This document shows, in pieces, positions 49,900-59,700 of a stretch of 64,000 nt of DNA. The DNA is taken from positions 2,232,001-2,296,000 of the forward strand of contig VCCP01000003.1 of NCBI GenBank assembly GCA_005765155.1, read 5' to 3'. This DNA is from Zelopaecilomyces penicillatus (taxonomy: Eukaryota; Ascomycota; Sordariomycetes; Hypocreales; Pseudodiploosporaceae). Numbering within the stretch: position 1 is the first letter of the stretch; each line of letters begins with the position of its first letter. The notes beneath the pieces were generated by a model. It was not told the DNA's origin. It made no database searches and saw nothing but the letters and a program-made list of their open reading frames with translations. The position numbers were made by a program, and so were the translations under genes.

Positions 49900-51525
49900 A
49901 TGACAGAATCCCTCTTCTCATCGCAGCTACCGCCTACAGTCGCCCACACACCAATTATTCTCACCGATCCTTTCGTTCGGCATACCTCTCGAACGGTGCT
50001 CTCTTTGTTTGCTATAGCCACATCTCGTTTAATTATCGATTGTCACAAACAAATAATGGGTGGAAGGCACCAAACCGGGAACAGTTACACTGAACGCCGC
50101 ACCAGCCTACATAAATCTCCTGATTTAGAGCACCCCGCCGAGCCCCCAAGATTAGATGGTGACAAAATCGATATTCAAAATTTGGAATCTAGCCAGGCAA
50201 TTCAAATTCGGACGAATGACATCGACTGTATTTTGAAACAAATTGAGCAATGGGAGACATTGACTCATCAGACCTGGATACTTCCTGGTCATGGTTTTCA
50301 AATAGAGAACTTCTTGTCAGGCCTAAAGTTCATTGAGGACACCTTCCGCCAGAGTTTGAAAACAGACTTTGGTGTCAACCGAAGCTCAAACTGCTCCCAA
50401 CAGTCCTGCTGTGCCATGTCAGTCCAGCAACACACATGGGTTGATGTTGCGACGAGAGTTTTTGCAATTATTCCATTCATGATAAAAAAATACACAGATC
50501 AAAAACCAACTTTGGCGACTACAAATCTAGTGACAGCTGACCTGACATCCGCCGACTTGACCCTGACAGACTGGGAGACAAATGAGCGCATGTTGAAACT
50601 CTTGAGTGGTAATAGAATGCTTGAGAAAGAAACACAGCTTTTTCGACGTGATAAGGATCAATCTCTACAACAAATTAGTCACCTCCAGCAAGAGAATTGT
50701 GATCTCAAGAGAGACATGAGTCATATCCAGGTTGAGATGGACACCCTGCAGCAAGAGATCGACCGCCTCCGGCATGTGAACGCCGACCAACGTACCGAGT
50801 TGTCGAATTTGCAGGAGGACATTGATGTTCTACTGAAGAATGGAGCGTCTGACGACTCTCCAGACATGCTGACCAATGCAATACGATGTGAGTTGAGCGA
50901 TTGTGCAGAAGGCACAACCATTTTCAACAACACGACATCAAGGCCGGCAAGCAAACTACTGGAAAATAAAAATACTGCTGGAAGTGCCAAAAAAACGGTG
51001 TCTGGTTTTTCTCAGGCCATTGCAGCAAACTCAAGTATCGGCCACGCAAATGATCCATTAAGACATAAAGGCCAGTTAGGCACTGCATGTCAAAGCTGGC
51101 GATCTCCGTTGGCTGGTTTGGGAAAGCTGGAGTACTGCAATTGGAATTCTCTTCACTACAACGCTAAGAGCGCTGCGGTTGTCCTATGGGATGCGTGGGG
51201 TGCAATGACGCCTTTCGCTTCCGTGGTCATTTTCATAATATGTCTAAAGGAGAGACATACCTGGTATGAAGCCAATGGCACGACAAGAAGATACATGCTA
51301 AATAAAGTTGACCGAGACCCTTTTTATGGGCTAGTATCAAGAAGCATATTGGGTTACCTAACGGCAGGCTGCTGGGGCTACATTCTAGTTTCTCAGATCT
51401 ATGGACTGGTTGTCCTCGGGTACCGGAATTCAGTGTGGATAAGTCAGACATGCGTCCCGCTATTTTCAAGGGTTATCATGCGGATACAACGTCGGTATGT
51501 ACGAATAATAAGCAAACAAGGGTAA
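49900..51525 (+). CDS. Unrecognised protein with central coiled coil and C-terminal membrane segments (541 aa)
   Basis: Not recognised; no family is claimed. A single open frame with normal codon use and no intron. What can be seen: a short hydrophobic stretch near residues 32-47; a mixed region with several Cys (160-172); a long heptad-like coiled coil at about 226-314, rich in Q, E, L and R (for example SLQQISHLQQENCDLKRDM); a polar linker (315-400) rich in S, N and T; then two hydrophobic segments at about 424-448 and 478-508 that could cross a membrane, ending in a basic tail (RIQRRYVRI). This suggests a tail-anchored or two-pass membrane protein with a coiled-coil domain, as in some nuclear envelope or tethering proteins (inference). 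The start is uncertain: the first ATG is at 49900, and an in-frame ATG at 50056 (M53) would drop the N-terminal hydrophobic stretch. Confidence 0.6.
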   Translation: MTESLFSSQLPPTVAHTPIILTDPFVRHTSRTVLSLFAIATSRLIIDCHKQIMGGRHQTGNSYTERRTSLHKSPDLEHPAEPPRLDGDKIDIQNLESSQAIQIRTNDIDCILKQIEQWETLTHQTWILPGHGFQIENFLSGLKFIEDTFRQSLKTDFGVNRSSNCSQQSCCAMSVQQHTWVDVATRVFAIIPFMIKKYTDQKPTLATTNLVTADLTSADLTLTDWETNERMLKLLSGNRMLEKETQLFRRDKDQSLQQISHLQQENCDLKRDMSHIQVEMDTLQQEIDRLRHVNADQRTELSNLQEDIDVLLKNGASDDSPDMLTNAIRCELSDCAEGTTIFNNTTSRPASKLLENKNTAGSAKKTVSGFSQAIAANSSIGHANDPLRHKGQLGTACQSWRSPLAGLGKLEYCNWNSLHYNAKSAAVVLWDAWGAMTPFASVVIFIICLKERHTWYEANGTTRRYMLNKVDRDPFYGLVSRSILGYLTAGCWGYILVSQIYGLVVLGYRNSVWISQTCVPLFSRVIMRIQRRYVRIISKQG

Positions 51526-51587
51526 TAGTCACCTCTTTGGCCGAGTCGGAGAATTCATAAAACTCCATGCTGAATCTACCTCGGTAA

Positions 51588-51890
51588 AAGCGATTATTAC
51601 TTGAAATTAAATTTTCTAGATAAGCTAGTTATTATAATCCTTTAGATAATAAATAAAATAAATAAAATAAATAAAATAAATAAAATAAATAAAATAAATA
51701 AAATAAATAAAATAAATAAAATAAATAAAATAAATAAAATAAATAAAATAAATAAAATAAATAAAATAAATAAAATAAATAAAATAAATAAAATAAATAA
51801 AATAAATAAAATAAATAAAATAAATAAAATAAATAAAATAAATAAAATAAATAAAATAATTATATAAGATAATTTATTTAATTATTTAAG
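51588..51890. repeat. 303-bp AT-rich insert flanked by an 11-bp direct repeat
   Basis: The 11-bp sequence TACCTCGGTAA occurs at 51577-51587 and again at 51891-51901, with AT-rich DNA between and normal DNA outside. The insert contains a 9-bp satellite. Near the left end CTTGAAATTAAATTTTC partly mirrors the right end read in reverse (CTTAAATAATTAAATAAA). This resembles a small non-autonomous insertion with a target duplication, but could also be an old repeat remnant. No coding potential. Confidence 0.55.
51648..51860 (+). repeat. Tandem repeat, 9-bp unit AATAAATAA, about 23-24 copies
   Basis: A regular array of alternating AATA/AAATA spacing, about 213 bp, inside the 303-bp insert. Different unit from the TAATAAA array at 45.4 kb, but the same base content. 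Confidence 0.93.
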
Positions 51891-51901
51891 TACCTCGGTA
51901 A

Positions 51902-52450
51902 CTAGTCCCCTGGTCTATTCTGTAGCACCCGCTGCTTATAAGCAGTGATGTCACTGGTTGTTTAATGAGATATCCACCCCAAGGTCTAGAGCACCCTCTT
52001 GTCATCATTACAAGACAAATATGGTCTAAGCTGATGGCGTGCATTAATCCACGGCTCTAAGATTGCGCCATGATGAGCCGATTGAAATTGCCGAGTATTG
52101 TAAGTTCACTCACCCCAATAGCATATTTAAACTCGCAACTTCCCCCCACACCGCTGTGACAATAAGACCTCCTACTCTCCACAGAACGAAACGAATAACT
52201 AGATACACAGCTACGAAGCAAAGCTTTTCACTCACCACCTCTATCTTAGTCTTGTACGCTTCAAGCTCATCGACAGCTATTGTATTCAGCCCTGAACACT
52301 AGGAAGTTCTCTGTACTACTTAGTACTTTGTGTACCATCAATCCGTGCAGGAGATACAAAGCAGGTGAAGCGGGTACCTTTTCGCATTATCTTAGCTACG
52401 TTCAAAAAGTCAAGCGCTCTATTTCTTCTTCTCCTATAAGGCTAGAAGTT
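51902..52450. other. Upstream region of the DUF4336 gene, possible 5' UTR intron
   Basis: Normal composition. A possible untranslated intron runs 52100-52184 (GTAAGT donor, CTGTGAC near 52155, CTCCACAG acceptor). Just before the ATG there is a CT-rich stretch (about 52418-52437), common in fungal leaders. A 79-codon ORF at 52063-52302 shows no recognisable domain and is probably leader sequence. Confidence 0.45.
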
Positions 52451-53332
52451 ATGTCAGCACAACTTATTCCTTCAAACCCGGAGGACGTTATGGTCATCCG
52501 GGATCTGAGCTCAAACATCACCACCTTTTCAGTACCGTTCGCGCGCTTTGGCAAAATCAAGATCGGTGGAAGGGGGACACTAGGTAAGTCGTTGTCTCGG
52601 TAATTGTAATTGGCTTGCTAGGACAGCCAGCTGACACTCCCAGTCAAACTCACTTCTGGCACCCTTGCCATCTTTTCCCCTGTCGCTCTCACCGAAGCCG
52701 CGAAGAGAAAGGTAGCCGCTATGGGTGGTAATGTGGCCTATATTGTCGCACTTGATTTTGAGCATCACATTTTCATCTCAGAATGGGCCAAACAATATCC
52801 CGATGCCAAGATCATTGGCCCACAAGGTTTACCAGAGAAGCGCGCCAAAGCAGATGACCCCAAAATTGGAAAAGAAACGTTTACCGTGGTTTTCACGAAG
52901 GAAAACAAACGTGAGACTAAAATCAGTAGTGAGTTTGATGCTGATTTTGATTACGAATATGTCGATGGTCATGGCAACTTGGAACTTGTTTTCAATTTCA
53001 AGCCAGAGCGCGTGCTTATCCAAGCGGATCTATTGTTCAACTTGCCGGCCATTGAGCAGTACAGCAGGGTGGCCGAGGCAGAGATGCCGAAAAACAGCGT
53101 AGCGGACAAGCTCTTTACGGGGGTGCAGAGCATCGCGGGTGACGCCAAATGGATGAAGCGCTTCAATTGGTACCTCGCGGCAAAAGACCGCCCCAGTTAC
53201 AACGATAGTCTCAAAACCATTGAGCAATGGGACTTTGACACTATTATACCGTGCCATGGAGACGTAGTAGAAGGGCATGGAAAAGACGTATTTCGCAAAG
53301 TTTTCAACTGGCATCTTGATACAAAGCATTGA
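52451..53332 (+). CDS. DUF4336-family protein, metallo-beta-lactamase fold (2 exons, 273 aa)
   Basis: Exon 1 is 52451-52583 and exon 2 is 52644-53332. The 60-bp intron has GTAAGT, a CTGAC branch motif and a CCCAG acceptor. Splicing joins GGRGTL to VKLTSGTLAIFSPVAL, which is how related fungal proteins read. Metallo-beta-lactamase-like landmarks are D-x-E-H-H at 82-86 (ALDFEHHIFISEWA), an Asp in the strand LIQADLLFNLPA (about 170-180), and the late PCHGD at 247-251. The start chosen gives MSAQLIPSNPEDVMVIRD, a typical N-terminus for the family. The substrate is unknown; members are presumed soluble hydrolase-like proteins. The metal ligand set looks reduced compared with classical HxHxDH enzymes, so activity should not be assumed. 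The gene is intact. Confidence 0.85.
52584..52643 (+). other. Intron of the DUF4336 gene (60 bp)
   Basis: GTAAGT donor, CTGAC near 52631, CCCAG acceptor, phase 1. Reading through it gives a stop after KSLSR. Confidence 0.9.
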
Positions 53333-54473
53333 TTGAGAGTTGCCATTTGTACCACAAACATATCGCTATATTTACAACATAGCCCCTATTTCTTAGCATC
53401 AATAAATCTACCAACCCATTGCGCACAATTAGAGTCTGCCATGCTCGACACACTAGTAGGTAACAGCTGAATTTTTTTAAAGATGAGCCCTCCATAAAGA
53501 ATACTGACACTTATATTATCTACAGTCCTTCAAAGCTTCCTCTCCTCAACCCATCCATATAATTCCACAGCCTCGTCAGAACACCATCGATTGACACAAG
53601 CTTCAACACTATCAGTCAAGATTTCTTGTATGTCTTGGTCTCACCCCTCTCAGATCTTGCTTTGTCGGGCTTCTAATGGTGTTGCAGTCCATGCTGTCGA
53701 TTTGGAATAGACAACTAGTTCTGTTGCCTAACAAGTTCCAGATACACGACTGAGGCGCAAGTGTTGCGCAACCCAACGTGTTGGCGTATTTCTAGACATA
53801 TGTTCAACGTGTTTCAATTCGGACCGGTCCTTGGCGAGGCAACGCCGAAGGAGCTGTGATGTGTTCTGGTTCAAATCGTCGATACCTTGCCAATGGAGGG
53901 GCTTAGAAGTAGACCGCCTGATCTTAGCTTGCACAACTAACTGTATAGATGCAGACCCAAAACGCAACTGACTAAATCTCTCAAGCGTAAGCAATGTATT
54001 TGAGTTTTCTATTAAGTGCCCCCAGGTCTATTCTCATAGTACCACGATAGGACAATTCTAATGTGGTCCAACATACAGTAAGTTTATAAACGATGATGAT
54101 AAGAATGGGAGTAGGTGCTAGTGATAAGAAGCTAGCTCCCAAACGGAAAACACAGTAACAAATATGCTATACAGAAAGACCAGAAGTAAATCATTAGTCA
54201 GAGAAACAATCACTCGGAAGAAATTGGTATCATTGCTGTCCATTCTAACCCATAGCTATCGCAGAATTCGTATTACTGCTCCTGATTTTATATCGCTTCC
54301 AACCGCTGTTGAGATTTTGACATGTCTAAAGATATTCCCAAGTCTATTTCGAAGTACCACCATTGATAGACTCTCATTCGACCAGATATTAGTTGTGACG
54401 ATTCTAATCATTATGAGTCTATTCCGTGCGTAGATTAACGACAGATGTGCGCCATTTAGGAAATCTTGTCGGT
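53333..54473. other. Intergenic region, no supported gene
   Basis: About 1.1 kb between the 3' ends of two convergent genes. An 88-codon minus-strand ORF at 53728-53994 and an 89-codon plus-strand ORF at 54164-54433 have no recognisable motif, signal peptide or splice partners. GC is lower toward 54.0-54.4 kb. A decayed gene cannot be excluded. Confidence 0.5.
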
Positions 54474-55106
54474 TTATTTGATGTGATTGAACAGATCATT
54501 GCCAAGACTTCCACCATCATTTTTCAGATCGTCCAATTCAGGTATCATTGGCGGCGGTGGTGCAGAAAAGTCTCTCGGTGTCACAATTCTCGATGTATCA
54601 TCGGAGAAGAGACTCGCTCGTCGCCCGGTTTGGTCAGCGGCTTTCAACCGCTTGAACCAAGTACTGCCCCGTTTCAGTTTCCTTTCATCCACGACAATCA
54701 AGCCACTCTGGCTCCCTGGAAGGCTATTGCTGGTTACAGAACCATTATCGCTTGACCGTAATTGGCCCTCTGCATGATTGTTATCAATTGTTGCCCGACT
54801 AAAGAAGCGACGGAGACTGCCCTGCCGACTCGAGCCAACAGGACTTATAAGGGTGTCTTCTGCAGCTCGTTTGGTGCCAACTAGGTTACCATTCTCTGGC
54901 GCAGATTGGGCTACGGAGTTGGGGGTGTTGGAATTACTGAGGTCTAGAGTATGTGTCCCAGGCTGATTTGCGGCGTGGTGTGCTTTTGCAACGGGTGGAT
55001 CTAGAGGAGGCGGTATGTCGGTACCGTCTGTGATTTTCCCCCAGTTGAAATCTAGAACTGGCAATTCGAAGCGCTTAGCAATGGCTGTACTGATGCGAGG
55101 CTGCAT
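54474..55106 (-). CDS. Unrecognised low-complexity protein (210 aa)
   Basis: A minus-strand frame ending at TAA 54474. The ATG at 55104-55106 (MQPRIS) is preferred over one ten codons upstream (55136), because the sequence from MQPRIS through AKRFELPVLDFNWGK reads like a conserved N-terminus while the upstream ten residues do not. The rest is rich in P, S, N and G and is probably disordered. Short ordered-looking blocks are GSLRRFFSRA (mid), STWFKRL, a PPPPMIPELD stretch, and a C-terminus GGSLGNDLFNHIK. I believe similar proteins occur in other Dothideomycetes, but that is from memory and unchecked. No function is suggested. Basic and aromatic motifs spaced in disorder would suit a protein-interaction adaptor (inference). 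Confidence 0.65.
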   Translation of the reverse strand: MQPRISTAIAKRFELPVLDFNWGKITDGTDIPPPLDPPVAKAHHAANQPGTHTLDLSNSNTPNSVAQSAPENGNLVGTKRAAEDTLISPVGSSRQGSLRRFFSRATIDNNHAEGQLRSSDNGSVTSNSLPGSQSGLIVVDERKLKRGSTWFKRLKAADQTGRRASLFSDDTSRIVTPRDFSAPPPPMIPELDDLKNDGGSLGNDLFNHIK

Positions 55107-55860
55107 GATGCAAGGCGTTGTGTGAAAGTCGCGCAATTGTGCGGCGTTGAACAGATAGGTTATAGACCAACGCGAACAGTCAGCCAGTCGCGGGCTTCAT
55201 GTGGAACGCGATATTGATAAAGGTAGGAAGTGGCCTTGGTGCTGGAAAAGTGGCTCGCTATGATCAGTTTGGATACAAGAGTACGACGCCCTTCTGAGCA
55301 TTGGGTTGATTTAGAGCTCTGGACAATCTAGTTTGCAACCCCAGGCTGAACAGCGTCTAATGGACACAGCTGGGCCAGGTTCCAGGTTGCAGAATTGTGG
55401 AGCCAGGTGGTTATAAATAGGATCGCTTGGAAACCCTCTCAGTGCGCTGTTGGGTGATGTCGATGACTGTCCAGGCGCGGTTGTTGCGACCTGGGGATGA
55501 CGGAGACAGTAGGCCATAGGATGCCAATTTCTTTGCTTATTCTTTCCTTACTAATATCAAAATATCAATGACAACCTCTGGGGATTGCAAGAACGTAGTC
55601 AGGTAGGGCGGCGATACCTAAGACAAGGCTTGATTCCTTGAGTGGAGTAAGCTCAGTATCCTTCCTTAGACAATTGCTGGATGTACAGGAGCAGACAGAG
55701 GTGCGAGAGCCATGGATAGGGTGATATTGTTTGTCAAGGAAGAGCTATCTTCTGAAATGTATGTTAGAAGGAATGCGTTATCCCTAAGGCTGGTGACTTA
55801 GATTGCCTTGCATACAAAAAATAGCCATTGGTGCAACTATGGTCGAGATACCTAGATCAT
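55107..55860. other. Upstream region of the minus-strand gene; island edge
   Basis: Normal composition up to about 55.86 kb, then an abrupt change to hyper-AT DNA. A 68-codon minus ORF at 55311-55517 has no recognisable feature. Probably promoter and leader of the 54.5-55.1 kb gene. Confidence 0.5.
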
Positions 55861-56749
55861 TTATGATGATATTAATTTTATAACTATTATAATTTTTTGT
55901 TTTTATAAATATATAAATAGTAGGCTTATATAGAATAAATATAATAAATATATACTTTTTTATATAAATCTATATATATTAATAATAATTATATATATTA
56001 ATATTATTATTAATATAATAAATAATATAATAAATAATATAAGATATAATTTATAAATATTTAAAATAATATATTATCTTTAAATATATAATATTTCTTA
56101 GCTTATTTTTATTATTATAATATAAATAAAATAAATAATAATCTTTTATAATAATAATACTTAAATATAATAATTCTTATATTATTTAATTATTATAATT
56201 TAAATTTAATATTCTTAAAAACTATTTAAAAATATTTAAATTAATTATAATTATATTATATAAAATCTAAATAAAAAATAAAAAAACTTAAAAAAATATT
56301 TTTAAAATATATAAATAATATTAAATAAAATATTTTATTTTTAAATAGATCTTATAATAAAATTTAATTAATTATAAATAAATTAAAAATATATTTAAAT
56401 TTTTATTATAATATTATTTAAAATTAATAATATTAAATTAATAATCTTTTTTAATATTTTAAATAAAAATATAATTAAATATTTAATAAAATAATAATAA
56501 TTTTAATTATAATATAAGATTTATAAAATTAATATTAATTAATTAATTATTTTATAAAGAATTATTAAAATATTAGATAAATTAAATAAAATATTAAAAT
56601 ATTAAAATTAAAAAAATAATAAATTCTATTATAATATAAAGATTTAAATTATTTAAATAATTAATAATATAAAGAAATTTTTTAAAACTTATTAAATATT
56701 AAATATTAAATAAATTAAATATTTATTTTATTATAATTATCTATATTAG
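55861..56749. other. Hyper-AT sequence, nothing recognised
   Basis: Almost no G or C from 55.87 to 56.74 kb. No repeat family of the window could be matched by eye. Confidence 0.6.
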
Positions 56750-59700
56750 ACTATTAGAACAGTTATCCCTTTATTTCTTTATCCTCTTAATTAGATTATT
56801 AGATAACTAGCTAGATTATTAGATTAAATAGAAAATAAAATTATCCTTTTTTATATATAATAATTAATAACAATTACTTATAATAATTATATAATCTTTA
56901 TCTTTATATAATAATTGCTTATAAACTTTGCTTTACTTAAATTTAATAATTTAATAATTAAGTCTATTAATAAAAAAAAATTATTATTAAGATAATTACC
57001 TGAATATAAATAATAAGGTTTTAATTATTAAATATATTATTAAATTTACTTAAATAAAATATTTATATATATCTATTATTATTAAAAAAATATTGAAAAA
57101 GCTAAAAAACTATTAAAAGATATTATAACTATTTAACATCTATTATTCTATTTTTTATTGGATTAGGCAGAAAGAAAAGGTAAATTTATTTAATATTTAT
57201 AAAAGTAGTATAAATAATATCTAGAACCTAAATCAATTAATATAATTATTAATATAATACTATTAATACCCTATTATCTTATTAATAATAATAGATTAGT
57301 GGTTATTAATAAATTATTAAGAAATATATATCTAAATATAATATTTTTATTTATTCCTATTAATTTTAAATAAATAAATAATAATATTAAACTATTAAAT
57401 TAAAATAGATAGCTATAAATAGGATTTTTATATAAAGCTATATTAATATTAAAGAAATTATTAAAGGATAAGCTAATAATTAGATTTATATCTTTTAACT
57501 AAATCAGATAATATTATTAATAATTATTAAAAGGAATAGATTAAAATCTTTTTTTAAATAAGAAAGTATAGAAAAGATCTATTATATTATTTAATATTAA
57601 TAAATAAAATATATATAATATTAATTATACTCCCTTTAGGGTATTATTATAAATAGCCTTATTATTATTAAATAATTTTATATTATTATTATTATCTTTA
57701 TTAATTAATTTATTTCTATTATTTAATTAAGAATTAATTATTTATCTTAAAGTATAAAAAGATAGTATAGCTAAAGTATAGAATATCTTTATAATAAATA
57801 ATTAAGAGATTCCTTTAATAGTATTAAATATAATATCTTCTATTAATCTATTAAATAAGTAATTTTAGATATTATTTAAATAAATAATTAAGAATATAAT
57901 AAATAAATTAAATAATAAAATAAATAATCAATTATAAGGGATTATATAAGCTTAATATAATAATTAAAAGATATAAAAGATTAAAATATTTAATCCTAAA
58001 TTAAAAAAGTCTTTTAATAGATTAGATATAATATAAATTAAAGATAATATTATTTAAAGAAATATAAATCTTTTTATTAAAGGTATTTAAAATAATATAA
58101 CTTATCTATCTTATATTAAAACTATTTATATAAATCTTTTTTAATTATTTTATAAAAAAGTATTATATTAACAGATTAATATAATAATAGAATAATAATA
58201 TTAAACTATTAAAAGATTTATTAATATATAAATTATAGTATTATAAAAGTAGTTTAAAATAGATAAAGTTAATATTATTAAGTAATTATTAATTATAAAA
58301 TATTCTAAAAAAGATTATTATTAAGGTATTAATATTAAGAAATAGGCTTTAAAGCTACTTTAAATAATAAAAGTAGCTAGGTTTAAAATAATTAATTAAT
58401 AATTAAACTAAATCTATATTTATTTAAATAAATCCCTTAATAAACTGATTTTTTATTTATAAAAAGGTATAAGTTTAAATAAATACCTTAAATATATTTA
58501 TAAAAAACAATAAGTTTAATAAATAATATTTAATAAAATTAAATTACTCTTTAATATAGCTATATTAAGATATTATTAAATAAATAATATAAAAGTAATA
58601 GAATTAGTATATATATCTAATAAATTAAATAATTAAATATATTATAAATAAAATAATTAATATTCTAATTAATAAAGATAATAATTTTAAAATCTATAAT
58701 AAATAGATTAAATCTTTATAATAGATTAAAATATATATAAAGGATTTATAAAAGTAAGATTATATAATTATCTAATAGATTAAATAAATTAAAGATTAAA
58801 TAGATTTTTTTATAATAAAGAATAAATAAACCCTTAAGAATAAATAAGATATATACTTTTATATAATAAATCAAATTAATAGAATAATTTTTATAAAGGA
58901 TTAAATATAAGATCTAATAATAGTATTTATTAATAAAATAATTAATATTATTATTAAAATAAAGGAAATACTTAATCTATCTAATATTAATAATAAATAC
59001 TTAAATATTAAATATAAAATAATTATATCTATTATTAAGATAAAGATAATAAAGATATTAATATCAATATAAGAGATAAAAGTATTAAAAAGTATAAATA
59101 ATAATTAAAGGCTATTAAATACTAAATAATATTTAAATTTATTATTTATAACTTTAATAAAAGCTATTATATATTAGATAATATTAATAAAATCTCTTTT
59201 AATTCTTTTTATAATTTATCTTTAATATTTATAATAATAGAAAAATCCTTATCTTAATAAATCCTATCTTTTAAACTATTTATTTTATTACCTAAATATA
59301 CTATTAATAAAGATAAAGATATATAAAAGGATTATCTAAAATATAATATATATTTTAAAATAAGGTCTTTATTAATATATTATATATTTATAAATAATTA
59401 TATAATATTAAGAAAAAAAGTATTTAATAAATCCTTTAAACTATTATATTAAATAAAAACTTTTAATTAATAAAAAAGAAAAAAAGATTAAGCTAAGGTA
59501 TTCTTTTATTTTTAATAAGATTAAATAATTAAAATAAACTAAAAATCAGATTATAATAAATTAATAAGATATAGCTATTTAAAGATTAAGATAAAATTTT
59601 TATTAGATAAAATAATTATAATTATAGTAGTAGACTTAATATACTTAGATATATTAATTAATAAAGAATAGCTTTAAAAAAAATCATTAAATAAAATCTT

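Noticed and set aside
45414..51860. Tandem arrays as CRISPR or telomeric repeats
   Set aside because: Units are 7 and 9 bp without spacers and do not resemble the TTAGGG telomere repeat; simple satellites explain them.
52063..52302. 79-codon ORF upstream of the DUF4336 gene as a secreted small protein
   Set aside because: No signal peptide at its start, and it spans a plausible untranslated intron; more likely leader sequence.
53728..53994. 88-codon minus-strand ORF as a small gene or decayed exon
   Set aside because: No recognisable motif and no matching splice sites that extend it into a larger protein; kept only as a remark on the intergenic region.
54487..54966. Plus-strand ORFs opposite the 54.5-55.1 kb gene
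   Set aside because: The minus-strand frame is longer and has ordered motif blocks; the plus-strand frames look like shadows.
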